DNA from: DATIXJ01 sp963714795
GTDB lineage: Bacteria; Bacteroidota; Ignavibacteria; UBA10030; SZUA-254
Length of the DNA stretch: 64,000 nucleotides
Assembly (NCBI GenBank): GCA_963714795.1
Contig: CAVQPS010000008.1
Location: forward strand, 434,001 to 498,000
Direction of reading: 5' to 3'
The position numbers were made by a program, and so were the translations under genes. Positions 8,791-17,703 of the stretch are shown one piece after another. Numbering within the stretch: position 1 is the stretch's first letter; each line of letters opens with the position of its first letter. The notes under the pieces were generated by a model that saw only the letters and a list, made by a program, of their open reading frames with translations, made no database searches and had not been told where the DNA came from.

Positions 8791-9767
8791 CGATGCCGGC
8801 AACCCGCGAATTTGAGATTCTTGTTCCAGCGGGGAAAGTCCGTGAACGTCTCGACGTGTATCTTACTCACCACGTGGAAAATGCCACGAGATCCAAAGTT
8901 CAGCAAGCGATCGATGCCGGACTGGTGTTAGTCAACGGGAAACCGGTAAAATCGAGTTACAAGATTTCCGGGGGAGAAGTGATTCATGTTACCATCCCGA
9001 AGCCGCCGCCGCCGGATGTCGAGCCGGAAAATATCCCGCTGGAAATTTTGTACGAAGATGAAAATCTTCTGGTTGTTAATAAACCGGCAGGGATGGTAAC
9101 TCACCCCGCATACGGCAATTATACCGGAACTCTTGTCAATGCACTCTTGTTTCATTGTAACAACCATCTTTCGACACTCAACGATGTTATTCGCCCCGGT
9201 ATCGTTCATCGTCTCGACAAGGATACTTCCGGTTTAATGGTGATTGCGAAGGATGATCCGACGCATGCTCATCTTGCAAGACAATTTTCACAACGAACGA
9301 TCGAACGGGAGTACTGGGCAATCGTATGGGGGCGGTTTGATGGAAAGCAATCGGGCATCATCGAAGCGTCACTCGGCCGCAGCGTGTCGGACAGAAAAAA
9401 AATTGCCGTCAGGGAGTCGGGAAAAGCGGCATTGACCGAATACACGGTGCTCGAGCAATTTGAATATCTTTCACTGGTAAAATTAAAGCTTCGAACAGGA
9501 CGAACACACCAGATTCGTGTGCATCTTCATCATATCGGGCATCCTGTTTTCGGCGATCCGACCTACGGCGGAAGGCGAATTGCATGGGGAGATTCGGGTA
9601 AGAAGAAAAAAGAACAGGTTCAGGAATTTCTTACGATCATCGATCGGCAGGCGCTTCATGCAAAAACAATCGGTTTCGTTCATCCCGTCACGAAACAGGT
9701 CCTACGATTCAATTCCGAACTTTCATCGGATATGATGAAGATCCTGGAATTGTTGAAAACAAAATGA
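8787..9767 (+). CDS. rluD: RluA/RluD family 23S rRNA pseudouridine synthase
   Basis: 326 residues, the length of RluD. An S4 RNA-binding domain (about 15-75) precedes the RluA-type catalytic domain with GIVHRLDKDTSGLMV (catalytic Asp) and LKLRTGRTHQIRVH. It isomerises uridines in rRNA. GTG at 8787 overlaps the lspA stop (GTGA), suggesting coupled translation; an ATG at 8793 is the alternative. It ends the plus-strand run and converges with the hydrolase gene, only three bases between the stops and no terminator in between. Exact target uridines are inferred from the RluD-like layout. Confidence 0.9.
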   Translation: MTMPATREFEILVPAGKVRERLDVYLTHHVENATRSKVQQAIDAGLVLVNGKPVKSSYKISGGEVIHVTIPKPPPPDVEPENIPLEILYEDENLLVVNKPAGMVTHPAYGNYTGTLVNALLFHCNNHLSTLNDVIRPGIVHRLDKDTSGLMVIAKDDPTHAHLARQFSQRTIEREYWAIVWGRFDGKQSGIIEASLGRSVSDRKKIAVRESGKAALTEYTVLEQFEYLSLVKLKLRTGRTHQIRVHLHHIGHPVFGDPTYGGRRIAWGDSGKKKKEQVQEFLTIIDRQALHAKTIGFVHPVTKQVLRFNSELSSDMMKILELLKTK

Positions 9768-9770
9768 TCT

Positions 9771-10679
9771 TCATGTCAAATATTTCTTAAAGAAACCGAC
9801 AAGCCTCTGCTCATATTGTTTTCCGGCAATATCCCATATGTCGGAATGGGAAGCGCCCTCGACGGCAAACAATTCCTTCGGCTCGTGTGCGTTTTCGTGA
9901 AGCAACAAAGAATACTGATAATTGATCAGGTGATCCTTCGTTCCGTAAATGAAGAGGAGGGGAATGGAGATTTTTTTCACTGCTTCGAGAGGTGAGACAT
10001 CGCTTGCCTTGAATTTTGCTTTCAGTTCCGACCTCACGATGACCACGTTGCGTAAATAATGAAATGAAAGCTTGATCATTCTGCGCTGGTAGTCATCAAA
10101 AATGGTGCGCAAGGTTGCAAACGAATTCTCCGCGATGACTGCAGCAACGCGTGGGTCGATTGCTGCCGCCTGAAGAGCGATCGCCGCTCCCATCGATGTT
10201 CCGAACAATCCTATTTTCCCGACCTGCAAATCGTTCCGTGACTGAAGATAATCGATAACGCGGACAACATCATGCTTTTCATAAAAGCCGTACGTGCAGT
10301 ACGCGCCGTCGCTCTCGCCATGCCGGCGGGAATCGTACAGAAAAACATTGTAATCCTGATCGTGTAATAATTTTGCAAACCGGAGACCGTCGATTTTGCA
10401 ATCGGCAACTCCGTGAAGATAAATAATCGTACCCTGTGCCTGCCGCTTCGAACGAATCAGCCAGCTGTGAAGTTGTATCCCGTTATCGACCTGGACACGG
10501 ACGTCTTCATGCCGGAGCCCCAGTTCGCCGGGAGAAACGGGCAATTTTCGCATCCGATAAAATTCAGCAGTTCGCATACGCGGGAGCAACAGAAGTTTTG
10601 GTCCGATAACGAACATGATGATTGTCGCTGAAAAAATAAAAACGAGCAAGACAATCAATACAATGGAAATAACGGTCAT
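9771..10679 (-). CDS. Membrane-anchored alpha/beta hydrolase
   Basis: 302 residues. One N-terminal hydrophobic anchor (about 3-30) is followed by an alpha/beta hydrolase fold of the BEM46/YqkD kind. The oxyanion-hole segment is YLHGVADCK, the nucleophile elbow is GTSMGAA (Ser), and YGTKDHLIN and GASHSDIWD supply the Asp and His. The active site probably faces the periplasm or sits at the inner membrane; the substrate is unknown. It has its own promoter upstream and is a single-gene unit. Confidence 0.88.
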   Translation of the reverse strand: MTVISIVLIVLLVFIFSATIIMFVIGPKLLLLPRMRTAEFYRMRKLPVSPGELGLRHEDVRVQVDNGIQLHSWLIRSKRQAQGTIIYLHGVADCKIDGLRFAKLLHDQDYNVFLYDSRRHGESDGAYCTYGFYEKHDVVRVIDYLQSRNDLQVGKIGLFGTSMGAAIALQAAAIDPRVAAVIAENSFATLRTIFDDYQRRMIKLSFHYLRNVVIVRSELKAKFKASDVSPLEAVKKISIPLLFIYGTKDHLINYQYSLLLHENAHEPKELFAVEGASHSDIWDIAGKQYEQRLVGFFKKYLT

Positions 10680-10727
10680 GGTATGGAAGAAGCGGTTCCT
10701 GGTATTGAATTGGGAAAATACTATTTC

Positions 10728-10756
10728 AATATAGGAAGAGTGTTTCTTTGATGCAA
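10728..10756 (-). promoter_or_regulatory. Promoter of the alpha/beta hydrolase
   Basis: Minus strand TTGCAT (10756-10751), 17 bases, TATATT (10733-10728), 49 bases before the ATG at 10679. The left duplication of the short inverted-repeat element begins seven bases behind the -35. Confidence 0.6.
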
Positions 10757-10762
10757 CCGATA

Positions 10763-10939
10763 GTACTAATCAGTAGTGGGTCATTTTCTGAGATCACCAA
10801 CTCCAAGACCACCCGTCTTGCTGTCCCGCTCAATGAGCGGGATTGTTCAGCATCTAATCCGGGCTTGCTTAGTTTAGATTCCGAATAGAATCATTTCGGA
10901 AAGACGGGATTTTATAAATTGACCCACCACGTACTAATC
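10763..10939. mobile_element. MITE-like inverted-repeat element with 9-base target duplication
   Basis: GTACTAATC occurs at 10763-10771 and again at 10931-10939. Between them, imperfect terminal repeats face each other: GTAGTGGGTCATTTT (10773-10787) and the reverse complement of 10916-10930, GTGGTGGGTCAATTT, 13 of 15 alike. The 158-base interior has no reading frame but is full of nested inverted repeats: CCCGTCTT (10812-10819) with AAGACGGG (10901-10908), and CCCGCTCA/TGAGCGGG around 10830-10846. This is the anatomy of a small non-autonomous transposable element. The parent transposase is not in the window and I cannot name the family. Confidence 0.7.
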
Positions 10940-10991
10940 GATGATTGAGGAATTCCATCTCTCCGGCAATCTTTGTATATTGGTCGGGTCT

Positions 10992-12116
10992 ATGCCGTTA
11001 CCGAATAAAATTGCCATAGTGCATGATTGGCTCGTGAGTATGCGCGGCGGTGAACGCGTTTTGGAAGTTTTATGCAAACTATTTCCGGATGCGCATCTCT
11101 TTACGTTGGTTCATCGGGAACAATCGCTCTCGTTGCCGATCGAACGCATGCAGACAACGACCTCATTTCTCCAACGATTACCGTTCGGCGTTTTGCATTA
11201 TCAATACTATCTTCCGTTGTTTCCCTGTGCCGCACGATCACTGGATGTTAGCGGTTACGATCTTGTCATTTCCAGCAGTTCGGCAGCCGCGAAAGGCGTG
11301 AAAACGCGAACCGGCGCACTTCACATCTGTTATTGTCATACGCCGATGCGATACGTATGGGATCAATACGATCAATATTTCGGAAAAGGAAAATCATCCC
11401 CGGCCGTGAGACTTGCCATGCGGATGGTGCGTGGCTACCTTCGCCGCTGGGATGTCGAAACGGCTCATAACGTGAATTACTTCATCGCGAATTCGCGGTA
11501 TGTTCAGGGACGGATCAAACGAATTTACCGACGGGATGCTGAGGTTCTCTATCCGCCCGTCGATGTGAAAAGATTTTCTGTTTCCCGGAATGAAGACGGA
11601 TATTTTTTAATTGTCTCGGCACTCGTTCCGTACAAGCGCATCGATCTTGCCGTTCAAGCTTTTAATTCTCTCGGCAGCCGGTTGGTGATAGTCGGATCCG
11701 GAAGCGAAGAAAAAAAACTCAAGGCAATAGCAAAGCCCAATGTCGAATTCCATGGAGTTGCCGACGATGACACCGTAAAGAAATTTTATGAGAACTGCCG
11801 TGCGGTCATTTTCCCCGGTGAAGAAGATTTCGGCATCGTTCCGGTGGAAGCGATGGCGTGCGGCAAACCTGTCATCGCATTTGGAAGCGGAGGAGTAACG
11901 GAAACGGTTGTCGACGGGATGACGGGAGTCTTTTTTCGTGAGCAAACGCCATCAAGTCTGATCGATGCAATCCATCGATATGAGCGGCTTCCATTTGACG
12001 GCAACAAGATTCGTGCACACGCCGAACAATTCGCAACGGAGATTTTTACCGCCGGCATCGCGGCCTCTCTTTCTGCGAAATGGGAATCTCATCATTCCGG
12101 CAAACATCACCCTTGA
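10992..12116 (+). CDS. GT4-family glycosyltransferase
   Basis: 374 residues with the GT-B fold of glycosyltransferase family 4. The N-terminal half has VHDWLVSMRGGERVLE, a hallmark of a mannosyltransferase-like subgroup found in polysaccharide loci. The C-terminal half has VSALVPYKRIDLAVQAF, the donor-site EEDFGIVPVEAMACGKPV with the E-x7-E pair, and a GGVTETV segment. The sugar and acceptor cannot be told. The ATG at 10992 is chosen because the protein then begins PLPNKIAIVHDW as in relatives; an earlier ATG at 10941 lies right beside the inserted repeat. A TATATT at 10976-10981 implies an extremely short leader. Confidence 0.9.
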   Translation: MPLPNKIAIVHDWLVSMRGGERVLEVLCKLFPDAHLFTLVHREQSLSLPIERMQTTTSFLQRLPFGVLHYQYYLPLFPCAARSLDVSGYDLVISSSSAAAKGVKTRTGALHICYCHTPMRYVWDQYDQYFGKGKSSPAVRLAMRMVRGYLRRWDVETAHNVNYFIANSRYVQGRIKRIYRRDAEVLYPPVDVKRFSVSRNEDGYFLIVSALVPYKRIDLAVQAFNSLGSRLVIVGSGSEEKKLKAIAKPNVEFHGVADDDTVKKFYENCRAVIFPGEEDFGIVPVEAMACGKPVIAFGSGGVTETVVDGMTGVFFREQTPSSLIDAIHRYERLPFDGNKIRAHAEQFATEIFTAGIAASLSAKWESHHSGKHHP

Positions 12117-12141
12117 TTTTGCTCACGGAAATTTCTATTTT
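12113..12141 (+). promoter_or_regulatory. Promoter of the patatin-barrel gene
   Basis: TTGATT (12113-12118), 17 bases, TATTTT (12136-12141), 46 bases before the start codon; it overlaps the end of the preceding glycosyltransferase gene. Confidence 0.45.
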
Positions 12142-12186
12142 TTGTAGCGTCCGGATTTCATTACACGAATTTGTTGAGGATAAAAT

Positions 12187-14916
12187 TTGCTTTCACATTC
12201 CATGAGATTCTTCCTGAATTGTTTTCTGGTCCTGGTATTTCCGCTCGTACTGCATTCCCAGCAAAAATTTATTATTCAGCCCTCGGTTGTTTCATCGAAG
12301 ATACATGGTATTCATGTTGACATTGCGAAAGATTCAAGCCGTCCGAAGGTCGGCCTGGTATTAAGCGGCGGGGGAGCCCGCGGGCTGGCACAAATCGGGG
12401 TTCTTCGCGCTCTGGAACGGCATCATATTCCCATCGATCTCATTGTGGGTAACAGTTTGGGAAGTGTCGTCGGCGGACTGTATGCCGCCGGGTATTCGAC
12501 GACACAGATCGAAAGCATTGCCGTGCATACCGATTGGTCGGATCTCCTGTCATTTTCTGAAGAAACAAAACGGACAGATTTATTCGTCGAACAAAAACAA
12601 AGCGAGCAAGAAGGATATCTTCTCATTCGGTTTGACGGATTGCAGCCGATTATCCCGTCGTCGATTTCCGGCGGTCAGCGCCTCTCGAATTTTTTCTCCT
12701 ATCTCACATTGCAGGCGCTCTATCAGCCGAATCCCACATTCGATGATTTAAAAATTCCGTTTCGTGCCACTGCCACCGATTTGATCTCCGGTCAGCGCGT
12801 TATTTTAGACCGCGGTTCGCTTGCCGAGGCGATGCGCGCAAGTATTACGGTGCCGCTGTTATATTCTCCATTGGTGAAAGATTCCATGGCAATGGTGGAT
12901 GGCGGACTGACTTCCAATATTCCTGCCGATGCCGCACGATTGATGGGGTGTGATGTCGTTATCGTGGTTAATTCTACGAGTTCCATGCGGAAGGCAAATC
13001 AAATGAATGCGCCATGGGAGATCGCAGATCAAATTATGACGATTATGATGCAAGAATCGAATCGGCGGCAATTAAAGCTGGCGGACGTCGTTATTACACC
13101 GGGTGATACGGACCGCATCGTCTCTGATTTTTCCGGAGTTGACAGTCTCATCGCTTCCGGTGAACGTGCCGGCGAAGAAAATATTTCCCGCATAGTAAGT
13201 GTCATCCAATCTCACACGGTTGCTCCTGCCAGGTCGGATACCGTTTGTTTGCGAAACGCCCATTTTTCGTTCGATGCCGATGCTTTTCCCCCGGATATTC
13301 AGGATCAGTTCGGGTTGAATACACAACGGGACAGCATTTCGAAAGCGGAACTCCGGACATGTCTCAATGCCGTTGTGCAGACGGGACAATATTCCGAGGT
13401 CAATGCGAGCGTAACGAGAACGGATAACTCGACCGAAATAGTTTTTCATGCAAAGAAGAATGTTCCGATCACCCGAATCAATTTTGCAGGAAATAAACTG
13501 ATCCCGACCAAAAGCATCGACGGCGTCGTTGAAGTTTTGAAAGACAAAGACATCGATCCGCATAATCTCCAGTCTGCCATGGAAAATATTTTAGGAATAT
13601 ATCGTTCCCGGGGATATTCCCTCGCGAGGATTGAATCCTTGCGTGTCGATTACAATTCCGGGGTTGTGAATTTCAGGATTAATGAGGGGCAGATCGGGCA
13701 AATTCGGTACGATGGGAACGATAAAACAAAGGATTATATCATTCGAAGGGAATTCCCGCTCGACGAGGGCGATGTTTTCAATATTGATCAGGCATCGCAG
13801 GGAATCGTCAACATCAAAAGTACAGGATTGTTTGATTATGTTTTGCTCGATGTCCGGTACGAGAATGAGAAGCCGGTTTTGGTACTGAAAGTGAAGGAAA
13901 AAAGTTCGGAACTTCTTCGGCTCGGGCTCCATGCCGACGATGAGCATGGCGTGGTGAGTACGGTGGATATCCGCGATGCCAATTTCCGCGGCGCCTGGGA
14001 AGATCTCGGAGTCATTCTCCGGTACGGGTACCGTGATCGGAGTGCACTGACCGAATATACGATCAATCGGATTTTTAACACGTACCTGACCTTTAATCTC
14101 AAAGGATACTATACATCGCGAGACATCATTACCTATGCGGATGACCCGACCCTCACGACGGAACACTGGGATCGACTCGAAGAGGGCCGCTATCGGCAGA
14201 TTAAATACGGCGGGTCGATGACATTCGGCAGTGACCTTGAACGGTTTGGAAACCTGACAGGTGAATTTCGATGGGAACAGCATGTTATCGATGCGTTGTC
14301 CGGTGTCGGATATACGCCGGATAATTTTCGGTTTGTTGCCTTGAAGCTCCAAAGTAATATCGATACCGAGGACAAGTTTGTGTTTCCGACGACAGGAATG
14401 TTTTTATTGGTCAGTTATGAATCTGCCCTGAAAAATCTCGGGAGCCAGGTCAGTTTTGGAAAATTCGGCGTAATGTACGAATCGTACTACACATTTTTGG
14501 GGCGGAATACGATTCATCCGAAAATTACATTCGGATTTGCCGATCAAACCCTCCCGCTGACGGAACAATACTCTCTTGGAGGTTTCAATTCCTTCTACGG
14601 TTTGCGCGAGGATGATAGCCGTGGCCGCCAGCTTTTTCTGATTAACATGGAATATCGTTATTGGTTTCCCTTTCAAATTATTTTTCCGACATATATCAAA
14701 GCCCGGTATGATCTGGGCACTATTTCGCTCATTCCTCAGGAACTAAAATTCGACAGTTTTCGACACGGGGTTGGCATTGCCATTGCTCTTGATTCCCCGC
14801 TGGGGCAGATGTCGTTCGGTATGGGAAAGAGTTTTTATTTCAGAAACGATCTGCCGAATTTTCCGGTGACGGTCGGTCCACTATTACTATATTTTTCAGT
14901 CGGTCCAGCCTTATAA
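12187..14916 (+). CDS. Patatin-like phospholipase fused to POTRA and Omp85 barrel (type Vd-like)
   Basis: 909 residues. After a signal peptide comes a patatin domain (about 53-340) with oxyanion loop SGGGARG at about 60, nucleophile GNSLG (Ser90) and DGG (Asp238), the Ser-Asp dyad of the family. Residues about 400-575 resemble POTRA repeats (for example the stretches beginning ITRINFAGNKL and IGQIRYDGND), and the rest is a 16-strand-type outer-membrane barrel of the bacterial surface-antigen family, ending in YFSVGPAL. The architecture is that of PlpD-type (type Vd) secreted lipases, but longer than PlpD because of extra POTRA-like sequence. TTG at 12187 is preferred because GAGGA sits six bases ahead; ATG 12202 is the alternative. 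Confidence 0.92.
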   Translation: MLSHSMRFFLNCFLVLVFPLVLHSQQKFIIQPSVVSSKIHGIHVDIAKDSSRPKVGLVLSGGGARGLAQIGVLRALERHHIPIDLIVGNSLGSVVGGLYAAGYSTTQIESIAVHTDWSDLLSFSEETKRTDLFVEQKQSEQEGYLLIRFDGLQPIIPSSISGGQRLSNFFSYLTLQALYQPNPTFDDLKIPFRATATDLISGQRVILDRGSLAEAMRASITVPLLYSPLVKDSMAMVDGGLTSNIPADAARLMGCDVVIVVNSTSSMRKANQMNAPWEIADQIMTIMMQESNRRQLKLADVVITPGDTDRIVSDFSGVDSLIASGERAGEENISRIVSVIQSHTVAPARSDTVCLRNAHFSFDADAFPPDIQDQFGLNTQRDSISKAELRTCLNAVVQTGQYSEVNASVTRTDNSTEIVFHAKKNVPITRINFAGNKLIPTKSIDGVVEVLKDKDIDPHNLQSAMENILGIYRSRGYSLARIESLRVDYNSGVVNFRINEGQIGQIRYDGNDKTKDYIIRREFPLDEGDVFNIDQASQGIVNIKSTGLFDYVLLDVRYENEKPVLVLKVKEKSSELLRLGLHADDEHGVVSTVDIRDANFRGAWEDLGVILRYGYRDRSALTEYTINRIFNTYLTFNLKGYYTSRDIITYADDPTLTTEHWDRLEEGRYRQIKYGGSMTFGSDLERFGNLTGEFRWEQHVIDALSGVGYTPDNFRFVALKLQSNIDTEDKFVFPTTGMFLLVSYESALKNLGSQVSFGKFGVMYESYYTFLGRNTIHPKITFGFADQTLPLTEQYSLGGFNSFYGLREDDSRGRQLFLINMEYRYWFPFQIIFPTYIKARYDLGTISLIPQELKFDSFRHGVGIAIALDSPLGQMSFGMGKSFYFRNDLPNFPVTVGPLLLYFSVGPAL

Positions 14917-15180
14917 TTTCGCTCCAAAAGGCCTTTTTCCAATTCCATCCACAATTTCATTTCAGTATTCTATTCTGAAGTTCAAAATGCCATTATTTTT
15001 GATTATTTCTTTATAAGTATGGAATTTTGTTCAATTCCGATGATGTTGATAACTTCACGAAATATGTTCAAAAAAATCGAAATTAAGGACTTTTATGTGG
15101 AATATTATGTTGATAGGTTCTCCTCGATTTGAAAAATAAGGGATTAATCGTATTTGCTCAAGCAATCCTCCAGAAAAAAC

Positions 15181-15209
15181 TTGCATCTTGTTGAAAAATT
15201 GATTATGCT
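15181..15209 (+). promoter_or_regulatory. Possible promoter of the hybrid kinase
   Basis: TTGCAT (15181-15186), 17 bases, TATGCT (15204-15209). The -10 is weak. Transcription would begin about where the hairpin at 15216 begins. Confidence 0.4.
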
Positions 15210-15215
15210 CAAAAG

Positions 15216-15248
15216 GTTTCTCGGGCGGGTATCCGCCCAATCCGAAAC
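15216..15248 (+). promoter_or_regulatory. 5' leader hairpin of the hybrid kinase mRNA
   Basis: GGGCGG (15223-15228) pairs with CCGCCC (15233-15238) around a 4-base loop, and outside it GTTTC (15216-15220) pairs with GAAAC (15244-15248). No T-run follows, so it is not a terminator. Being at the predicted 5' end of the message it may protect the RNA; that role is inference. Confidence 0.5.
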
Positions 15249-15282
15249 TAAAATTCCTCATTAAAAAAGATCAAGGCGTTTT

Positions 15283-17700
15283 ATGGATTCTTCCAATAAA
15301 TACGTAGAAATTCTTGAAGGCATTTCGGGCGGCTTTTTTGCGCTTGATAGTGATTACCGCTTTACTTACTGGAATCGGGCCGCGGAAGAAGGTACCGGCC
15401 TGCAACGAGATGAAGTTATCGGTAAAAATGTTTTTGAAATTTTTCCGAATGCCAAAGATGCCGAATTAGGTGAGAAGTACCGCTTCGCGATGGAAAAGAA
15501 ATTATTTCAGAGTATCGAAACATCGTACCGCGATGAACGGTTTGAAGCATGGTACGACATCCGGGTCTATCCGACCGACAGCGGCATTTCGGTGTTCTTT
15601 CAGGATATCACCGAACAAAAACGCCAGCAACGGCAAAAAGAAATGCTGATGGAGGTTTCTCACGTTATCAATGTTGCTCCCCATCTCGATGATCTTTGCT
15701 TCAATGCCGGCGAACGGATCGCCGCGTTCATGGAGATACCGTCGAAGTTCGTTTGCATCTATCGATATGACCAGCGAAGCTCGTTGTTGCATCTCATGGC
15801 GCCGTCCCTCGTCGATGTCCGTGTCGATCCCGAGGTTGAACACCAAATTGTCGACGATAAAACACTGACGATTGCCGTCCGAACGGTGATGGACCGGAAA
15901 GTAATCGTTTCGGATGAATTGTCGCGAAGCTCCATCGCAGCCTATTTCTTAGGTGAAACAGATCAGTTGAAGTTAAAAACCTTGATTTCCATTCCGCTGA
16001 TGGTTCAGAATGAAGTTCAGGGGGTAATGGAAGTGCTCTCGCCGAAGGTTGAGTCCGCCATCGCGGAAGATTTGAAAATGCTTACCATTATTGCCAATGA
16101 ACTTGCCATCGGGATGAGCCGTAAACGGTTGATGGATGAAGTGACGATAAAAAATATTGAATTGGAAAATGAAAAGAAGCGTACCGATGATGCGAACGAG
16201 ACACTCAAACGGTTTCTTGCTACGTTCAGTCATGAATTACGTGCCCCGCTGAACGCTATTGTGGGATTTTCGGAAATTCTGACATCGGAGATTAGATCTT
16301 TGCCGCAGGAAAAAGTGAACGATTTCATGAAGAATATCAATGAAAGCGGCAAACATCTGCAGGGTCTGATTAACGATATTCTTGATCTTTCCAAGATCGA
16401 AGCGGGAAAGATGGAACTGCATGTCGAGGCATATCCGATTTCTTATTTCACGGAAAGCATCCAGCGGGTGATGCAATCGGCAATTCAACAAAAAAATGCC
16501 ACGCTGAAATTCGAAATCGCTCCGGATATCGATCAACTGGTCGTCGACCAGACTCGCTTCAAACAAATTCTTGTCAATCTTGTTTCCAATGCGATCAAGT
16601 ACAGCCATACCGGTGGAAACGTCACGGTTGGTGTCCGCCGTTTTGTCAATGAAATTGAGTTCGAGGTAAAAGACGAAGGTGTGGGTATCAAACCGGAAGA
16701 TTTGACGAGACTGTTCCAGGCATTCCAGCAGGGGAAAAATGCAAAAGGATCGAAAGAAGGCACCGGGCTCGGTCTGGTTATTACGAAACGATTGGTGGAA
16801 CTCCACGGCGGTCATATTACCGTTGAAAGTGAGTGGGGCAAAGGAAGTACATTCCGTTTCAGAATTCCGATGATCGTTGCCGGAGAGATTATTGAATCGG
16901 CAGATCAGATTCTGCGGATTGTCGGCGAACAATCGGTCACACTGCCGGACGGCGAGAAACCTCTCGTCCTCATCATTGAAGACAATATGCAGGCGGGTCA
17001 GTTGATTCAAATGTATCTCCAGGAAGCCGGCTATCGGACGGAAATTGCCAAAGATGGTTCGGAAGGAATTGAAATGGCAAAGCGGTTGAAACCGAATATT
17101 ATTACGCTGGATATGATCATGCCGATTAAGGACGGCTGGCAGGTGATGAAGGAATTGAAACGGCATCCGCTCTGCAAGAATATTCCGATCATCATTATTT
17201 CCATCACCGATGAGAAGAAGCTCGGATTCAGCATGGGTGCGGTGGATTATTTCGTCAAGCCGGTGAATAAGGAAGAACTGATCAATGCGATGAAAAAGGT
17301 TCCTCTGAAGATTCATTCTCAGAAGCAACATCCGAAAGTGCTCATTATCGATGACGATCGGACTGCGGCGGAACTTATTCAGGTTATGCTGGAAGCCGAA
17401 GGATATGAAGTCATCAAAACGATGAACGGTAAAGACGGCGTCCGTCTTGCCGCTTCCGAATCTCCGGATCTCATTATTCTCGACCTTATTATGCCGGATA
17501 TTTCAGGATTCAACGTTGCTTATCAGCTCAAACAACATCAGCATACACGCAATACGCCGATCATCATCTTGACCTCGATGGAAGTCGACGACGAAACAAA
17601 AGAGCAGATGCAGGGATTTATTTCAACGATCATGAGTAAATCCCGGTTTACCAAGAAAGACCTGTTGCGGGAAATCAACACCATTGAAAAGATGCGGTGA
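15283..17700 (+). CDS. Hybrid histidine kinase: PAS-GAF-HisKA-HATPase-REC-REC
   Basis: 805 residues with no membrane segment, so a cytoplasmic sensor. Order: PAS (about 5-115), GAF (about 130-285), a coiled linker, HisKA with FSHELRAPLN (phospho-acceptor His317), HATPase with NLVSNAIKYS, DEGVGIKP and GTGLGLVI, then two receiver domains. REC1 has IIEDN, Asp610 in TLDMIMP and FVKPV. REC2 has IIDDD, Asp734 in ILDLIMP and MSKSRF in place of the usual KP. No output domain or partner regulator is adjacent, so the phosphorelay target is unknown. The gene stands alone with a structured leader. Confidence 0.95.
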   Translation: MDSSNKYVEILEGISGGFFALDSDYRFTYWNRAAEEGTGLQRDEVIGKNVFEIFPNAKDAELGEKYRFAMEKKLFQSIETSYRDERFEAWYDIRVYPTDSGISVFFQDITEQKRQQRQKEMLMEVSHVINVAPHLDDLCFNAGERIAAFMEIPSKFVCIYRYDQRSSLLHLMAPSLVDVRVDPEVEHQIVDDKTLTIAVRTVMDRKVIVSDELSRSSIAAYFLGETDQLKLKTLISIPLMVQNEVQGVMEVLSPKVESAIAEDLKMLTIIANELAIGMSRKRLMDEVTIKNIELENEKKRTDDANETLKRFLATFSHELRAPLNAIVGFSEILTSEIRSLPQEKVNDFMKNINESGKHLQGLINDILDLSKIEAGKMELHVEAYPISYFTESIQRVMQSAIQQKNATLKFEIAPDIDQLVVDQTRFKQILVNLVSNAIKYSHTGGNVTVGVRRFVNEIEFEVKDEGVGIKPEDLTRLFQAFQQGKNAKGSKEGTGLGLVITKRLVELHGGHITVESEWGKGSTFRFRIPMIVAGEIIESADQILRIVGEQSVTLPDGEKPLVLIIEDNMQAGQLIQMYLQEAGYRTEIAKDGSEGIEMAKRLKPNIITLDMIMPIKDGWQVMKELKRHPLCKNIPIIIISITDEKKLGFSMGAVDYFVKPVNKEELINAMKKVPLKIHSQKQHPKVLIIDDDRTAAELIQVMLEAEGYEVIKTMNGKDGVRLAASESPDLIILDLIMPDISGFNVAYQLKQHQHTRNTPIIILTSMEVDDETKEQMQGFISTIMSKSRFTKKDLLREINTIEKMR

Positions 17701-17703
17701 GTT

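Larger units (their letters stand above)
14917..15282. other. Gene-free gap before the hybrid kinase
   Basis: 366 bases, AT-rich, without a credible gene or a proper terminator for the barrel gene (only a tiny AAAAGGCCTTTT palindrome at about 14935). The right end holds a possible promoter and a leader hairpin, listed separately. Nothing else recognised. Confidence 0.6.

Noticed and set aside
10941..10991. Upstream ATG at 10941 as the glycosyltransferase start
   Set aside because: It adds 17 residues not seen in GT4 relatives and lies before the likely -10 at 10976.
13591..14352. 253-residue open frame antisense to the patatin-barrel gene
   Set aside because: Opposite a recognisable POTRA/barrel region, no homology seen, no promoter or ribosome site.
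14935..14947. AAAAGGCCTTTT as a terminator after the patatin-barrel gene
   Set aside because: A loopless 12-base palindrome cannot form a stable RNA hairpin.
16237..17331. 364-residue open frame on the minus strand inside the hybrid kinase gene
   Set aside because: It lies wholly antisense to well-conserved HisKA, HATPase and receiver domains; its translation has no domain and a shadow-like His/Arg/Asn-rich composition.
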